A stretch of DNA of 5,347 nt, from the NCBI GenBank assembly GCA_020859745.1, contig JAJBVQ010000069.1:1-5347 (forward strand). Direction: 5' to 3'. Positions 4,207 through 5,347 of this stretch are shown here, in pieces; position 1 is the first letter of the stretch; every line of letters begins with the position of its first letter. A program made the translations under genes and the position numbers. The notes beneath the pieces are model-generated. The model was not told the origin of the DNA. It did no database searches and saw only the letters and a list, made by a program, of their open reading frames with translations. The stretch comes from Rikenellaceae bacterium. GTDB taxonomy: Bacteria > Bacteroidota > Bacteroidia > Bacteroidales > Rikenellaceae.

Positions 4207-4273
4207 ACCCGTACCCGCCCCACCGCGGCTCGAAGCTAACGCTTCTCGCCGCCCCTCCAAATTAAACCAGCTT

Positions 4274-5347
4274 ATGCTCGAAAACTTCAGACAATACATC
4301 CGCAGCCGCCAGCTCATCGAACCCGGAGATCGGATCCTCGTAGCCGTCAGCGGCGGCATCGACTCCATGACCCTGCTCGACCTGATGCGGCAAGCCTTCG
4401 GCGGACACATCGCCGCCGCACACTGCAACTTCAGCCTTCGCGGGGCCGAGTCCGACGGCGACCAGCAGCTCGTCGAAAACTATTGCCGGCAGCACGGCAT
4501 CCCGTGCCATACCGTCCGCTTCGACACCGAAGCCGAGGCCCGCGGGCACGGAGAATCCATCCAGATGGCCGCCCGCCGGCTCCGCTACGACTGGTTCGAA
4601 AGCCTCTGCCGCCAACACCGTTACGACAAAATCGCCATCGCCCACCACGCCGACGACTCCGCCGAGACCTTCTTCATCAACCTGGTACGCGGCACCGGAC
4701 TGCGCGGGCTCACCGGCATCGGCGACCGGCGCGGGCGCATCGTCCGGCCCCTGCTCTTTGCCCGGCGCGACGAGATCACCGCCTACGCCGCCCTGAACGG
4801 TATACCCTACCGCGAAGACTCCACCAACGCCACCCTCAAATACCTCCGCAACCGCCTGCGGCACGACATCCTCCCCCGGCTCGACAGGGCTTCCGGCAAC
4901 CGCTTCGCCCGGACCATGGAAGAGAACCTGATGCGGTTGCAACAAGCCCAGCAATACATTGATTTGCAGATAGAAAAACTCCGTAGCGAAGCCATCCGCG
5001 ACCACAGCATCGATCTCGCCGCCCTCGATCCCGAATGCCTCTCCTTCGAGCTGTACGAACTGCTCCGGCCCTACGGATTCGCACCCGAAACCGCCGAAGA
5101 TATGGCCGGCGTGCTACGCGGGCGCGCTGCGGACAGCGACCTGACCGCCTCCGGCAAACGGTTCGACGCCCCGGAATGGAGCGCCGCCATCGACCGGGGC
5201 CGCATACTGCTCGCCCCGCGCACCGTCGAGCCCTTCCGCGACGAGCGGATTGCCGAGGACGGTCCCCGCATCGAATGGCTGCGCGTACACGCGCTGGCCG
5301 CCAGCCTCGCCCCCCCGCCGCCCGTCGCCTCGCTGCCCGCCGCCGCC
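4274..5347 (+). CDS. tilS: tRNA(Ile)-lysidine synthetase TilS, N-terminal 358 residues (3' end outside window)
   Basis: TilS attaches lysine to C34 of the CAU-anticodon tRNA-Ile using ATP, giving lysidine, so that the tRNA reads AUA and is charged with isoleucine. It acts in the cytoplasm and is essential in most bacteria. The N-type ATP pyrophosphatase P-loop is SGGIDS (residues 26-31) after ILVAV. Other family blocks are CNFSLRGAESDGD (51-63), ARRLRYDWF (100-108), HHADDSAETFF (124-134), RGTGLRGLTGI (139-149), RPLL...RDEI (158-168) and EDSTNATLKYLRNRLRHDILPRL (181-203, read in two blocks around residue 190). The catalytic domain is complete; the C-terminal tRNA-binding part is only partly present because the frame is open at the edge. 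The S in DDSAET, where many TilS have Q, looks like a lineage variant. The ATG gives the usual spacing to the P-loop. No Shine-Dalgarno sequence is seen. Codons end mostly in C. Confidence 0.95.
   Translation, partial: MLENFRQYIRSRQLIEPGDRILVAVSGGIDSMTLLDLMRQAFGGHIAAAHCNFSLRGAESDGDQQLVENYCRQHGIPCHTVRFDTEAEARGHGESIQMAARRLRYDWFESLCRQHRYDKIAIAHHADDSAETFFINLVRGTGLRGLTGIGDRRGRIVRPLLFARRDEITAYAALNGIPYREDSTNATLKYLRNRLRHDILPRLDRASGNRFARTMEENLMRLQQAQQYIDLQIEKLRSEAIRDHSIDLAALDPECLSFELYELLRPYGFAPETAEDMAGVLRGRAADSDLTASGKRFDAPEWSAAIDRGRILLAPRTVEPFRDERIAEDGPRIEWLRVHALAASLAPPPPVASLPAAA

Larger units (their letters stand above)
2923..4273. other. 1351-bp gene-free region packed with hairpins and repeats between the transporter and tilS
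   Basis: No convincing gene was found here on either strand. Open frames exist because the DNA is GC-rich, but they lack the strong C-ending or G-ending codon bias of the real genes, run straight through palindromes and repeats, and match no recognised family. The stretch holds five GGCTGTNANTACC(C) words, a 19-bp inverted repeat pair, two large near-perfect palindromes, a hairpin at 3257-3312 and three tandem hairpin-plus-tail units before tilS. No intrinsic terminator with a T-tract was found after the transporter; the nearest candidate is an 8-bp stem at 3014-3036. C-runs of 6, 6 and 7 lie at 3760-3765, 3946-3951 and 4036-4042. No TAnnTTTG box was recognised upstream of tilS. Confidence 0.7.

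Noticed and set aside
4262..5005. Long minus-strand open frame (247 codons) over tilS
   Set aside because: It is the antisense shadow of tilS, whose conserved motifs fix the coding strand. The C-rich third positions of tilS remove stop codons on the opposite strand.

Overview
The window looks like chromosomal DNA from a GC-rich member of the Bacteroidota, most likely the Alistipes/Rikenellaceae part of Bacteroidales. Three things suggest this. The TilS and HydG sequences are of Bacteroidales type. There is a TAnnTTTG-type -7 promoter box upstream of hydG. None of the three genes has a strong Shine-Dalgarno sequence. The genus is an inference; the phylum is better supported. No rRNA, tRNA, CRISPR array, transposase, integrase or phage gene was seen.

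Layout from left to right: (1) positions 1-727, minus strand, the first 242 codons of hydG, a radical SAM maturase of [FeFe]-hydrogenase, cut by the window edge. (2) Positions 728-1569, an 842-bp gene-free stretch with the hydG promoter at its left end and repeats and inverted repeats over most of the rest. (3) Positions 1570-2922, plus strand, a complete 450-residue sodium-coupled transporter of the NSS/SLC6 family. (4) Positions 2923-4273, a 1351-bp gene-free stretch packed with hairpins, palindromes and short repeats, some shared with the first stretch. (5) Positions 4274-5347, plus strand, the first 358 codons of tilS, the tRNA-Ile lysidine synthetase, cut by the right edge.

The three genes do not form an evident pathway: hydrogenase maturation, amino-acid uptake and tRNA modification. 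hydG is divergent from the transporter, and the transporter and tilS are too far apart for an obvious operon. The unusual part of the window is the intergenic DNA. A 14-bp word, GGCTGTNANTACCC, occurs about seven times in both orientations and never inside a gene. One pair of copies sits in a perfect 40-bp inverted repeat framing 503 bp. Another pair sits in a 19-bp inverted repeat framing 272 bp. Two identical copies lie in inverted orientation on either side of the transporter gene. Just upstream of tilS a GC-rich hairpin plus a conserved tail is repeated in tandem. This looks like a mosaic repeat family, non-coding as far as can be seen, whose nature cannot be settled from one window.
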